Shown here in pieces: positions 1 through 10,199 of a stretch of 64,000 bases of DNA (the stretch's first letter is position 1; each line of letters opens with the position of its first letter). The notes beneath the pieces were generated by a model. The model saw only the letters and a program-made list of their open reading frames with translations, was not told where the DNA came from and did no database searches. This stretch comes from Symbiodinium natans. Taxonomy: Eukaryota; Sar; Dinophyceae; Suessiales; Symbiodiniaceae. Position numbers and translations under genes: made by a program. The stretch lies in assembly GCA_905221605.1 (NCBI GenBank), contig CAJNDS010000302.1:715450-779449 (forward strand). The letters are read 5' to 3'.

Positions 1-60
1 GGGGTGGGGGGTCAAACCGATACCTGAACTCAAAGCCCAGAACCCAAGGCAGAAGCTCAC

Positions 61-105
61 CAGATCCCGCACCCAGCCAACCCAACAGTTGGGATCGCAG
101 AGGTC
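61..105 (-). CDS. Internal exon candidate, 45 nt
   Basis: Open frame of 15 codons, DLCDPNCWVGWVRDL, between an acceptor CTCCAG and a good donor GTGAGC. Phase 0 at both ends. The peptide is rich in Cys and Trp and matches no family I recognise. It lies downstream of other minus-strand exon candidates at 1.2-2.0 kb and could be part of the same gene, but the islands between were not resolved. Confidence 0.45.
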
Positions 106-541
106 CTGGAGTCCCAGAGTATTCCTAAACCCTAAACCCTAAACCCGAAACCCTAAACCATTCTTGCGACAAAGGAGTTCGTAAGGGACGAAAGCCAATG
201 GCTGAAAGGGTCACCATACCCCTTTGATGGATTTGGGGCCCTACAAAAAATCTGAGTTTCCATGGGTTGGGGTGGGTTTAGGGTTTTTCTAAGGATAGGG
301 TTTTTGCAGGGATTGGGGGCAAAAAGAATTTCTAACTCAATCCCAGATACCACGTACGGCTGACAAAAAGTGCTACATACTCGGTTATAGTATATCTGGC
401 GGTTAATGCAAAGTATGGGGGTCTCTGACACACTCGGAAACCAGGGCAGGAAAATCGCAAACCAGGAAGCGGCTGATACGGAAACCGGGAACCGGGAGCG
501 GTTTCTGATGCTCTGGCTTCTGGGCACGATTCGCAGCAGTG

Positions 542-988
542 TCATCTGATTTCTGATGCGCAGTTTCTTATTGCACGCTGGTTTGTGAGGCGGCTAGTTT
601 CTGACTTGTTTTTGTTCTGATTCGCGCTGGTTCTGATTCGTAGCTTCTGCTTCGCAAGCTTGTTTCTGATTTGCTCACTGATCTGCAGGCTGCACAGTCC
701 ACGAATAGTCCCAAATTCCCTACCCAGGAACCAATAAGACGAGCAAGAACTACGCCTCGGCTTGGCCCCACAAACGCCCACAGCCGATGGAGCCAAGCAA
801 CTCGTGTCGGAATACGCCCCGTCATCCCCATCCCAGTCATCATCCCGTCTTGCCCAGTCCCTCCACGAGCTATCTTCGTTCCATCTGGATCTGGAGTCAC
901 GCCAGTCACCGTCTCTTCCAGACCAGGAGTCCTGAGTCGCAGTGGTCTGAGTCACAGTCGTCGTCGTCACTGACAAACCGACCCCCAA
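542..988 (-). CDS. Possible Arg/Asp/Trp-rich coding segment
   Basis: Long open frame on the minus strand with a run of R-D-W-rich sequence such as GRDGDWRDSRSRWNEDSSW. It is flanked by array-containing DNA and could be one exon or an exon plus read-through. Low-complexity composition lowers confidence; plus-strand frames in the same place are also open. Confidence 0.25.
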   Translation of the reverse strand: MGVGLSVTTTTVTQTTATQDSWSGRDGDWRDSRSRWNEDSSWRDWARRDDDWDGDDGAYSDTSCLAPSAVGVCGAKPRRSSCSSYWFLGREFGTIRGLCSLQISEQIRNKLAKQKLRIRTSANQNKNKSETSRLTNQRAIRNCASEIR

Positions 989-1163
989 CCTTCCCTGTAC
1001 CTCTAGAGCGCGGGCTTAGGGTTTGGAGCTTTTAGGCTTCACGCACTTCCAACCGAAGTCGTCAGATCAGCTTGGCGCCATAGCTTCGTGCAAAGCCCTG
1101 TCCGAGCTTAATTAAAAATCTATGTCCGGCGTTTCCGAGTCCTGCTGCCTACAGGCATCGTAC

Positions 1164-1320
1164 CTATTTTCAGAGTTGGGGCTGTATGACTATCTGATAC
1201 TGGCATCCAACATCCTGCCAAGAGCAGCTGTGGGTCGTACCATCCACGCGACTTTCCACTCTTTCCCTCATGCTGTTCAGATGCAGTGCCACCATACCAC
1301 TCGTCTGCCCACCGCTTGCC
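1164..1320 (-). CDS. Internal exon candidate, Gly/Lys/Trp-rich
   Basis: Acceptor CACTTCCCTTCAG has a clear pyrimidine tract and the donor is G|GTACGA. The frame of 52 codons starts GKRWADEWYGGTASEQ and contains SGKSRGWYDPQLLLAG. Hydrophilic and Trp-rich, no family recognised. A second frame is also open for much of the exon, so the reading frame is likely but not certain. Confidence 0.4.
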
Positions 1321-1494
1321 CTGAAGGGAAGTGTGGGATGACAGCAGGGAGAAAAAAAGGGATAGATATCCCAAGCCCCGAAATGAACACCCTGAACCGC
1401 AATGGACCTCGCATGTTTCACCCATACCCCCAAAACAACGATAACGCCATAGGGCTGTTCTCTCTATAGCGCCAGGGGCCAACATTTCGAGAAC

Positions 1495-1586
1495 GTCCCA
1501 TCAGGGCCCTCAAATGATGAGCACGCCTCGTCCTTGTTGTGCACAGTCCTCCAAGACCTGCTATCCTTTCCAGTGTCGGCCATTGT
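1495..1586 (-). CDS. Exon candidate containing a possible start codon
   Basis: After acceptor TTTCCGCAG the frame reads T-MADTGKDSRSWRTVHNKD and runs to a GTTCTC donor. The Met could be an initiator if this is a first exon. Its end phase does not fit the preferred frame of the next candidate (1164-1320), so one of the two has a wrong frame or boundary. Confidence 0.35.
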
Positions 1587-1963
1587 CTGCGGAAACACGT
1601 CCAGTGTTGGCAGGCGTGTGCCTCAAGCTTGGGGCTTGCCCTCAGGGGTTCAGGGTTCAGGGTTCAGGGTTGAGGGTTTAGGGTTTAGGTGTGGTGTCAG
1701 TGTCTGAGCAAACGAGGGAAGCCAGTCAAGCTGGCACATCAGCAAACGCCATCTGAAACGCAACGCCCCCGCCCAACCCTCGCTTAAACCCTGAAGCCTA
1801 AAAAGGAAAACCTTAGACCATCTTAAAAGTAAGAAAACCTTAACAACAAGACAAAACTGGGAAGGGGGGGTGAAAAAGTTAGACCCTTTTAAAGTAAGAC
1901 AACCTTAACAAGATAAACCCCTAAACCCTAAACCCTAAACCCTAAAGGGGGGGGGGAGGGAAC

Positions 1964-2021
1964 TCTGCCTCCTGCTTGCTTGCAAGAGGCCACGCTCATC
2001 AAAGGCCATCGGCTTGCAGTC
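1964..2021 (-). CDS. Short exon candidate
   Basis: Frame DCKPMAFDERGLLQASRRQ between CTAGAG (acceptor at the edge of a CCCTAAA/TTTAGGG array) and donor A|GTTCCC. 19 codons plus one base. The upstream intron edge is made of telomere-like repeat. No family recognised. Confidence 0.4.
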
Positions 2022-2319
2022 CTCTAGGGTTTAGGGTTTAGGGTTTAGGGTCTAGGGTTTAGGGTTTAGGGTTCAGGGTTTAGGGTTTAGGGTGTTGGAG
2101 GTTAGGTTTTCAGGGGTTTAGGGCTTTAGGGCTTCGTCAATCTAGGGGTCTTGAGCTTAGGCGTTCTAGGGCTGGGATTTTAGGGAGCTTGGGGCTTGAA
2201 GGTTTCAGGGCTTCAGGGTTTAGGGCTGCTTGAGGCTCTGGGGGGCTTTTCGGTTGCGGGGTAGAGGTGTCTGGGGTGCTTCAGGTCTTGAAGGTGCTTG
2301 GGTTTTATCGGGTTCCCCA

Positions 2320-2402
2320 TGATAGGGGGACTGGGCTCATGGTGTCATTCTGGCCGACCCCAGGCAACGCCCTTGACTTGCAGCTCTACCACATGATGCA
2401 GG
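2320..2402 (+). CDS. Plus-strand exon-like segment (uncertain)
   Basis: Plus-strand frame GTGLMVSFWPTPGNALDLQL followed by YHMMQ runs up to a GTTCGA donor, with ATAG before it. It is one of the few islands where the plus strand reads better than the minus strand. Start is approximate. Unlinked to any other plus exon, so it may be chance. Confidence 0.2.
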
Positions 2403-3102
2403 TTCGAGTTTAGGGCAGTTGATCTACTTTGCATTCATTTGTTGATTGAAATCCCGTATAAGGACAGTTGTTCTGACCCTAAACCCTAAACCCTAGACCC
2501 TACACCCGCCCTAAACCCTAACCCCTGAACCCTAGACCCTAAACCCCCTGGGCAACTCCTCGGGGATATTGCTGGTGAGCCAAATCGCTTTCCTTAGAAT
2601 CATGCAAGTGGCGATAAACACGTGAACTGCTCAACGTGGCGCGAGCCTGGCATCAACTAAAGGGCCACCACGAAAGAACCAGCAGACAAGCACTTCAAGA
2701 TGATCAGCCCAGCGTCTGCTGTTTCTCGATATTGGCGGCCTTTGCATGCTTCGCAACTGATGCCACTGCCAGGGCACACACACACAATTGCACATCTGAG
2801 AATGTATTGCGTGATGCTGCTCACTGCGATTTTTGTTCGCGCAAACACCCCGGATGCCGCTGGGTGATGGCTCTGCAGTTGTCTGCCGTCAACCAAAAAT
2901 TTTCCGCGTCGAGCAGTTGCTGCATTGCGGGCGTCTCCAACATGTATGCTTAGGAAGTTTTGGATCCTGGGTTTCTCAGGTTGGAAGGCAGGCTGGAATC
3001 AGAGGCGCCACTGACTTGGGTAAACGCCCAAACGTTGGCATTCCCAGATGGGCAACTGGCACGGGACCCCTTGACCCACCAGTGGCAGGCGCACTCCGTG
3101 AC

Positions 3103-3258
3103 ACCCTAAAGCCTAAACCCTAAACCCCTAAACCCCTAAACCCCTAAACCCCTAAACCCCTAAAACCCCTAAACCCCTAAACCCCTAAACCCCTAAACCC
3201 CTAAACCCCTAAACCCCTAAACCCCTAAACCCCTAAACCCCTAAACCCCTAAACCCTG
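3103..3258. repeat. Array of 8-bp variant CCCCTAAA
   Basis: Homogeneous CCCCTAAA units, about 18 in a row, flanked by a few ordinary 7-bp units. Confidence 0.97.
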
Positions 3259-3477
3259 CAGGCGTTTTTTACGCATCAGTTTCACCCTTAGCCCAAGGTG
3301 TCAAGGGGAGACACCCGGGCTTGAGAGCAAGAGTCTGCAACAGAGGGGAGTGCGATATTAAGCTACCAGGGATACCTTATTCGAGTCCGTACTATTATGG
3401 GCTCGGGCTCCTACTCTTTGGGGTCTATCTTCGCCTCACCAACTCAGAGGAGGCAGCACGTTCTTGCTTCTCTAGAC

Positions 3478-3592
3478 CCAGGAGCAACCTAAGAGTAGCA
3501 AGGGTGCCCTGTTTGGTTGTTAAGGGGATTAGAAGGGAACCCCCAACCCTTAAAAAAGGAAATGAGGGCCTACTCCGGGTCCTAGTTCTTGC
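3478..3592. mobile_element. Repeat family A
   Basis: GGAGCAACCTAAGAGTAGCA, GGGTGCCC, GGGAACCCCC and GGGCCTACTCCGGGTCCTAG. Confidence 0.7.
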
Positions 3593-3866
3593 TGTCCGAA
3601 ATCCATGTCGAGCGACCGTGCAAAGGAAACAGAAGCCCCTACCATGGCCTGCCAAAACCCTAAACCCTAAACCCTGAACCCTAAACCCTAAACCCTAAAC
3701 CCTACTGCCCACTGCAAAGAAGCCGCATAACCCTGGATGGACGACCACTGTGGAATGCAAGGGCGGTCACCTTAGCTCTTAACTTTCTTCTTGGCCATCA
3801 AAGGAACATCTGATGCGTCACAGCGCAACGCCCGAAATCTTGTGCTCCGGAAGCAATGTATGGGGA

Positions 3867-3963
3867 TTTCCGAAATAGCGGTACCCCTTATATACCACCC
3901 AAAGTACGAAAGGATCCTTTTAAGGGAACCCCCAAAAAGGGTACCCCACATTTTCAGAAACCA
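3867..3963. mobile_element. Inverted-repeat element, family E
   Basis: GATTTCCGAAATAGCGGTACCC left, GGGTACCCC and TTTTCAGAAACC right. Confidence 0.65.
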
Positions 3964-4393
3964 CCGTCTAAATCACTCTTGAAGGTACAGCTGCAGCCGG
4001 GGAACTCGTGTGTCCTTTCCACTCCTGGGATGAGTGCTTCGGCACGCGAACGCGATCCTACCCTCTTAGGGTCTAGGGTTTAGGGTCTAGGGTTTAGGGT
4101 TTAGGGTTTAGGGCTGAGGGTTTAGGGTTTACGGTTTAGGGTTTAGGGCCTGCAGCTCGGAACTTGCAGAACGTCCGCATGAAAAGCCCAGCCCCAAACC
4201 AGACGTCCTGGAACCCTGAACCCTAAACTCTACCCCTAGAGACCCTAAGCCCCTAAACTCTGCCCCTATAAACCCTGAACCTCAAAAAACTCTACCCCAT
4301 TAAAACGCCTAAAACCCACCCTCTCAACTCCATTCGCGAGGGGTCGAGCATGCCCTCGAAGTCTGTCATGCCTCAGCTGCTCCCTCTCATTCC

Positions 4394-4535
4394 AACGTGG
4401 TACTTGCTAACCAATTATAACTGTACTTATAACCCTACTTATTTTCCCCCTAAAGGGCCTTATAGGGGGTATCCCAATTATAAGTAGGGTGATAAGCCCA
4501 GTTATAACTGGTTAGTAAGTACCATGAAGCTTCAA
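4394..4535. mobile_element. Inverted-repeat element, family D
   Basis: GTGGTACTTGCTAACCA...AACTGTACTTATAA mirrored by CAGTTATAACTGGTTAGTAA. Confidence 0.75.
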
Positions 4536-4608
4536 GTAAGTTCAACCCAAGCCTCTGAAACCGAAGCCCTCTCAACCTCCAGACGTCTGAGCCTCTAAAC
4601 TGCGCACC

Positions 4609-4698
4609 ATTGTTGGGGCACTGTTAAAAATTCATATTTTTGCTCCTTATTGGGTTTTAAGTATTCTTAAACATGTAAAATTATTCTCAACAATGACC
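4609..4698. mobile_element. Short element, family H
   Basis: ATTGTTGGGGCACTGTTAAAAA... CTCCTTATTGGGTTTTAAGT ... AACAATGACCCAG. A related copy is at 43214-43300. Confidence 0.6.
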
Positions 4699-5714
4699 CA
4701 GAAAAACCCTTGGGGTATCTTCCGTAGTTTAGGAACCCTGGAAAATCCGAGCGCCGGGGCTTCAGATACACAGTTCTAAAAAAACCCTAAAAACACTTCC
4801 CCCAACAGTGCATCAAGGCTACCCAGACCCCTCCCAAAAAGTAGATCCTTCTGAGGGTTCCTGAGAATGACCCCACTGCAGTATAGGGTTCAATTTAGGG
4901 GGTTTACGAAAATAGGGGATCCCTAAAATAGACCCCCAAATAGCCCTATTTTCGGAAACCAAGGGGTCTGGGTTAGGCAGTTCCAACCTGGAGGGTAAGT
5001 GGGCCTAGATCGGCTAGTCCGCGCGGGGCGCCAACTACTGACCATGGGATTCTCTCGAATCCTGTTCGCATTTGTGGGGGGAAACAATCGTTCTTTCGCC
5101 TAGGCGAGGGCGTGGCCGCGGGTTGATGGGCGCCACGAAATATCGGGAAAAACCATGCTTTTGTCCTTGCGGAGGGTGCGAAATCGCGCTTTCGACGTTC
5201 CCTACTCGAAATCGTGCTCCCGCCTAGGTTCCGTGCACTGTTTGAAGCTTGCGTCGCCTGCGTGTCGCGCAAACCATGGCAGGCACGTGCCTGCACGTTG
5301 GGCCGTTGTCGCGCGTCCTGTCTACGGGGTAGTTGCATCTGCGGTGTTGTCCCCATGGTCTCTCACTGTTTGCATGTATTATTGGGGTTTAGGGTTTAAG
5401 GTTTAGGGTTCATCTTCTTAAATTGGGGATCCTATTCTAATGCGAAGCCTTAAGTATAGGGTACCAGAATTTCGCGCTCCCATGTGGGTTTGAGGGCTTA
5501 GTATTTAGGTGTTGGGGCCACATACAGGGAACTGGTGCTGGGCCCGTTGAATATTTGCAGTCTTCATTGTCCCTTATAGCGAGAACCTAGCAAAAAGCGT
5601 AGCCTGAACTAAGAATCAACAAGTGGTTGATTCTCTAAATTATGGGCCTTTTTTGGGTACCCTGTACATACGGCTCCATATTATTGGAACAAAATCATGC
5701 CAGCGTAGACACCC

Positions 5715-5870
5715 TGCTTGCCCAGAAGTCCAAAGGCCATGACAGCTACGGTTTTCGCGAACCCAGACGCCCACAAGCCACAGCTTCGCATTCCGCGAAC
5801 CCAGAGGTCCAAAACGCCAATACGACACTTAGGCATTTCGCGAGCCCAGGTGTCCAAAAGCCATGACAGT
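5715..5870. repeat. Degenerate 40-45 bp tandem repeat
   Basis: About three and a half imperfect units, each with a core of the type TTTCGCGAACCCAG followed by GTCCAAAA and GCCATGACAG. The 5.84-6.02 kb sequence that follows is very GC-rich. Confidence 0.7.
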
Positions 5871-6145
5871 TTCGAGGACGGCGAGCGCGGCCACGAACCT
5901 CGCTCAGGCGAGAGCGCGATCTTCGTCCCAAAATGCCCGCACGGTCCGGGCCGTGGGCGCGGCCTGGGCGCGCCGCGCGCCTGCCGCGACCCGGCCCCTT
6001 ACTGTCAACGTTGGGGGCCCCCTTAGTTTGACACACTGTTTGTGGAATTTTCTTGGAGGGTCGTTGGGTAGTTTTAAGGAAGGCTCCAAGTAGAGAGAAC
6101 CCGCCAAGACTGTCGAGTCGGGGGCATCCAGTTCCAGTAATGTAC

Positions 6146-6247
6146 GGGCCTTAACAATTGGAATAGGGCTTTTGGGGGGTTGTTGTAGTATACTTGTATA
6201 GGGGCCATTAGGGAATACTGCTGGTGATTGTTCCGACCCCTATAGTA
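6146..6247. mobile_element. Repeat family F
   Basis: GGGCCTTAACAATTGGAATAGG ... TTGTTCCGACCCCTATA; ends are only partly complementary. Other copies at 12610, 28486 and 58388. Confidence 0.7.
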
Positions 6248-6309
6248 CCGAGGCCAGGGCATTGCAACGCCGTGTCGCGCTCCCGAAAGTTGATATAAGC
6301 CTTAGGCTT

Positions 6310-6435
6310 TGGGGTTGATAGGGCTTCGGGCTTAGGGCTTAGGGCTTAGGGCTTAGGGCTTAGGGCTTAGGGCTTAGGGCTTACGGCTTAGGGCTTAGGG
6401 CTCAGGGCTCAGGGCTTAGGGCTTAGGGCTTAGGG
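6310..6435. repeat. Array of variant GGGCTTA
   Basis: About 17 units of GGGCTTA with few changes. Confidence 0.95.
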
Positions 6436-6455
6436 TGGTTTAGGGTTAACTTGGA

Positions 6456-6592
6456 GGTTCATGGTACTTAGTAACCCGAGTATAGCTGTACTTATCATCA
6501 AGTATCACCCTATTCGGGTACTTGAGGGGCCTATAAGTTGGGTTGTAACTACACTTGTACTTGGGTTATAAAGACCGTGAACCTCCAAGTAG
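6456..6592. mobile_element. Inverted-repeat element, family D
   Basis: CTTGGAGGTTCATGGTACTT left, CCGTGAACCTCCAAG right. Confidence 0.8.
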
Positions 6593-6611
6593 GCTTTGGG
6601 ATTGATGGGTT

Positions 6612-6718
6612 GGGATGTTCCCCTTTACACTAACAGTCCTCAATGGGGATTCTAATCCGGGGTGGGTACCATAATCCCTACTGAGGACTGTTAGTATATG
6701 GGGAGAGGGGAACATCCC
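6612..6718. mobile_element. Inverted-repeat element, family B
   Basis: Left end GGGATGTTCCCC...ACTAACAGTCC, right end GGACTGTTAGTA...GGGGAACATCCC. No coding capacity. Confidence 0.8.
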
Positions 6719-6761
6719 AATTGATAGGGTCTCAGGGCCGGTTGAGGGACTCAGGCTTCAA

Positions 6762-6982
6762 GGGTTTAGGGTTTAGGGTTTAGGGTTTAGGGTTTAGGGT
6801 TTAGGGTTTGGGGTTTGGGGTTTGGGGTTTGGGGTTTGGGGTTTGGGGTTTCAGGGGTGGTTTAGGGCTTAAGGCTTCAAGGGCGCCAGGGTTTATGGTT
6901 TAGAGTTTGGGGTTTAAGGTTTAAGGTTTAAGGTTTAGGGTTTAGGGTTTAGGGTTTAGGGTTTAGGGTTTAGGGTTTAGGG
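6762..6982. repeat. TTTAGGG array with TTTGGGG segment
   Basis: TTTAGGG units, then TTTGGGG units (6805-6850), a gap, then TTTAGGG again, ending directly at the donor side of exon 7006-7099. Confidence 0.95.
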
Positions 6983-7005
6983 AGCCATGCTTGCTGTTTG
7001 CTTAC

Positions 7006-7099
7006 GTTGCACCGTGGCTAAGGCGATGCCAAAGCTGCCACTCCTCGAAATCTCGAACTGCCAAGCAACTAATCCCGTGTTCTCAAACTTGTCCATGTC
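7006..7099 (-). CDS. Exon candidate with canonical GTAAGC donor
   Basis: 31 codons plus one base. The peptide starts DMDKFENTGLVAWQFEIS and ends GSFGIALATVQ. The donor C|GTAAGC is close to consensus. The acceptor CTCTACCAAG follows CCCTAAAT, so the intron end is a derivative of the telomere-like repeat. It sits downstream of the RRM exons at 8.0-8.5 kb and may belong to that gene, but direct joining does not give the expected RRM sequence. Confidence 0.5.
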
Positions 7100-7239
7100 C
7101 TTGGTAGAGGGATTTAGGGTTTAGGGTTTAGGGTTTCGGGCTTAGGGGGTAGGGTTAAGGGTTTAGGGTTTATCAGGGCATGTGCGAGCAAGGCCTGTGC
7201 GTCGATTCTGCGCAAGGTGCTGCCGCGGCTCGGGAGGAG

Positions 7240-7649
7240 TAGAAACAACCATGATGACAACAATAACAACGAAAGCACGAATGGCAATATCGCAATACAA
7301 CCAACAACAGAAAAAACACAACAACAAAAACATAAACAAAGAACAAAACTCAAATTCCAATGGCGGCACCACAACCACACGCAGCAGCAGGAACCACCCA
7401 CAACACAACAAATGCCAAATGCGAATGCAATCACCGCAACCACCGCAGCGGCCACAATCACCACAACCGCGACAACCACCACAACACGAGGACAAACACC
7501 ACCACCACCACCACCACCCCCACCGCCGCCACCACCACCACAACCAACACCGACACCAACACCAACACCACCACCACCACCGCCACCACCACCTCCACGA
7601 CATCCTCGGCGTGAAGACAACGACAACGATGGCGACGACGACGACGACC

Positions 7650-7707
<58 letters not shown>

Positions 7708-7810
7708 CAGCGGCGACGGACGACGGACGCCGCACGCTGCACGCCGGACGCCGGACGCCGGACGACGGATGCCGGACGCCGGGCGACGGACGACGGACGA
7801 CCGCCGATGA
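7240..7810. repeat. Compound trinucleotide microsatellite
   Basis: CAA, CAC, CCA and CGA/GAC triplet tracts in succession, ending in a long GAC run near 7628-7705 and degenerate CGGAC copies. All six frames stay open here (poly-His, poly-Asp, poly-Val and so on), so these reading frames are not evidence of protein. Confidence 0.9.
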
Positions 7811-8020
7811 CGATGAAGGTGATACTATTTGTTTCACACTAAAGGCAGGGTTTTTGACTCAAAGCCTAGGGCTTAGGGTTTGGGGCCTAGGGTTTGAGGG
7901 TTCAGGCAAGTAGAACACACAATGACGACGATACTACCAGTAACAACCGCTAGAACAACTAACCCAAAAAGATCACCAGAACGCCACAGGAAGCACAACG
8001 GCGCCAAGGGCCCCACAAAC

Positions 8021-8531
8021 CTGACCCTTGTGCAAAGAAAATCCTGTCACCCAGGAGTGACCTAGGAATAAAAAGGGGTGCCCTTTTTGTTTTTAAGGGG
8101 AGAATAAGGGAACCCCTACCCTAACAAAAGGAAACTAAGGGCCTACTCCGAGCCCTCCTAGCCTCTGCAGTGGAGTGCTGTCCAGACACCATTGGCAAAT
8201 AGAAGTAGTCGTAGCAGCAGTTGAATTTCTCATCCAGTAAATCCAGCAAAATCTCTGCATTCAGAGTTTTCGGAAGTCCTTCAGGGCTTCTGCAAGCACA
8301 TGGTGGTCTCTGGGGAATCGCAAGGGTTTAGGGTTGAGGGTTTAGGGTTGAGGGTTTCGGGTTTCGGGTTTAGGGTTAGGGTTTCGGGTTGCTGGGGCCC
8401 CACAAAGCCATGGAATGTCTACTGACTATTGAACGAGCACTGCAAGCCATGAACCCTCAAACCGCAGACAGCAGCAGAGCCTGTCAAAACGACGGTTGTT
8501 TCCTTGGCCGAGCAGACACAAAGGAGCACTG
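8021..8531 (-). CDS. Mei2-like RRM protein, three exons of a partial gene (G2)
   Basis: Exon 8481-8531 ends with AKETTVVLT, an RNP2-type beta strand. Exon 8190-8278 continues LPKTLNAEILLDLLDEKF then NCCYDYFYLPM, which matches the Mei2-type RRM pattern of a helix with repeated Leu followed by YDFxYLP. The join gives TTVVLTG-LPKTLN in frame only if the first intron uses a GC donor (ACAG|GCTCTG) and acceptor CTGAAG. Exon 8021-8043 (23 nt, GATTTT start) would add DFLCTRV, as expected after YLP-M. The third strand with a GYAF-like RNP1 was not found, so the domain is incomplete or degenerate here. Mei2-like proteins bind RNA; this role is by family only. The first intron contains TTTAGGG-type repeats. 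Confidence 0.6.
8052..8162. mobile_element. Repeat family A
   Basis: GGAGTGACCTAGGAATAAAA, GGTGCCCTTTTTG, GGGCCTACTCCGAGCCC. It lies directly beside the exon end at 8043. Confidence 0.7.
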
Positions 8532-8832
8532 CTGAAATATGCGATAGCGCTCCAACAGCGGTAGCACCATAGCACAGAACCCAGTATGCCTGAAGCTGAC
8601 AACCCTTGTTTCTGTACATATTTCCATGTATGTATATTTATATCTATATACTAGATATGTATATATGCCTATATATTCATATGTATACAAACATTTTGCT
8701 CCCACAGCGATCCCCGGCTACGATGCACAACTGAGGTCACGTCCCTCCCTTCTTCTGAGGACCATGCCTGACGATTGCCGCCGCTCAGGCGGAGAGTCTA
8801 GGGCTAAGGTTTAGGTTGCACTGTGAACTCTT

Positions 8833-8881
8833 GCTCAAGGCACCCAGAACCGCCCACATCCCAAAATTAGGGAGGCCCTGT
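8833..8881 (-). CDS. Exon-like segment upstream of the RRM exons
   Basis: After GGAACAG the frame reads GLPNFGMWAVLGALSKSSQC and continues into array-like DNA. Donor is unclear. It might be an earlier exon of the RRM gene or an unrelated frame. Confidence 0.25.
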
Positions 8882-8941
8882 TCCAGTTTAAGGGATACTC
8901 CCGAACTAAGGGATCTTGGAGTCAGAGGTCTGCTGTAAAGC

Positions 8942-9050
8942 CAGGAGGAACCTAGGAGCAAAAATGGTGCCCTTTGTTTGTTCAAAAGGGGCTTCGAAGG
9001 GAACCTACACCCCAAAAAAGGGGAAAAAAGGGCCCACTCTGGGTCGTAGA
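8942..9050. mobile_element. Repeat family A
   Basis: GGAGGAACCTAGGAGCAAAA to GGGCCCACTCTGGGTCG. Confidence 0.7.
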
Positions 9051-9170
9051 GGAACCTTCAAGTAGGGGTTAGGGTTTGGGGGATTATAAGGAAACCTGGA
9101 CCCCACCCCACCCCCCCCCCCCCCCCCAAAAAAAAAAAAGAAAAGGGGAATAAGGGCCTACTCTGGGTCC

Positions 9171-9258
9171 CCCTAAACCCTAAACCCTAAACCCTAAACC
9201 CTAAACCCTAAACCCTAAACCCTAAACCGTAAACCCTAAACCCTAAAACCCTAAACCC
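9171..9258. repeat. CCCTAAA array
   Basis: About 12 units, CCCTAAA on the plus strand, opposite to the next array at 9376. Confidence 0.95.
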
Positions 9259-9375
9259 AAACACCCGAGCCTTGGTGGAAGTCGCGTGCCGGACCTTCCT
9301 GCTCGTGCCGCCTTTCCCTTTGTCCCCCCTGGCATGCACAGGACGGGGCAACGTCTCTTTGGGTTTAAGGTTTAG

Positions 9376-9487
9376 GATGGTTTAGGGTTTAGGGTTTAGG
9401 GTTTAGGGTTTAGGGTTTAGGGTTTAGGGTTTAGGGTTTAGGGTTTAGGGTTTAGGGTTTAGGGTTTAGGGTTTACGGTTTAGGGTT
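9376..9487. repeat. TTTAGGG array
   Basis: About 15 nearly perfect units. Confidence 0.97.
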
Positions 9488-9884
9488 ACACAATCCAAGT
9501 TCTTTATACTGCGATGTCGGGGTTTCCGAAAAATGCGGGATGCCTTATTGGGGTCCTTACTAACAAGGGAATGTAGGCTTAAGTTTACCGAAGTCCTAAA
9601 CGTTTGCACCCCAAAACCATCCCAGATTGTGTGCTCTCGAAGTTGGGGTCGCGTGCAAGCAGTCTCCGCAAGCCCTCCTAGCTCCCCTTTAGGGTTTAGG
9701 GTTTAGGGTTTAGGGTTTAGGGTTTAGGGTTTAGGGTTTAGGGTCCGCCGACCCTGGCGGTGTGTTGGATGGGAAAAGGAGGTGAAAACCTCCCTCTTTC
9801 CCTCCTTACCCCAAAACGCGGGGGGGGGCGGGTACGGGGAGTTTCGCACAGGACATAGGGGTCCTTTGGGAACCCAGCCGCCCC

Positions 9885-9965
9885 CTAACCCCCCTACCCC
9901 CCCTACCCCCCGTACCCCCCTACCCCCCCTACCCCTCACCCCCCCCCTACCCCCCCTACCCCCCC
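9885..9965. repeat. CCCCTAC-type C-rich tandem tract
   Basis: Runs of four to seven C separated by TA, one strand almost pure pyrimidine. It is next to a G-run at 9826-9833 and could fold into i-motif/G4-like forms. Confidence 0.7.
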
Positions 9966-10199
9966 CTCTCCGGTTGTTGGGCTTGAATTGATGGGGCTCC
10001 TGCTCCTGGTGCTACCCCCTACCCCCCACCCCCCCAACGTTCCACAGAGGCTCAAGCAAATCAACATTTGGCATCCTTTCAGCTGACGAGCGCGTTTAAA
10101 CCTTTCAACTATGCTCCAGCGGGGTCGGCGGCTTGAGCCGGAGGCTCTTAATTTAGGGTTTAGGGTTTAGGGTTTAGGGTTTAGGGTTCTTTTTCAGGT

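Noticed and set aside
3103-3258. Telomere or chromosome end
   Set aside because: Arrays occur in both orientations across the entire window with genes between them, so this is interstitial repeat and not a chromosome terminus.
7114-7913. Long frames of poly-His, poly-Asp, poly-Val and Thr/Pro-rich sequence on both strands
   Set aside because: They are six-frame translations of one trinucleotide microsatellite.
8736-8812. Plus-strand frame SLLLRTMPDDCRR resembling an RNP2 strand
   Set aside because: Only a short resemblance, on the opposite strand to the real RRM exons, with no continuation of the domain.
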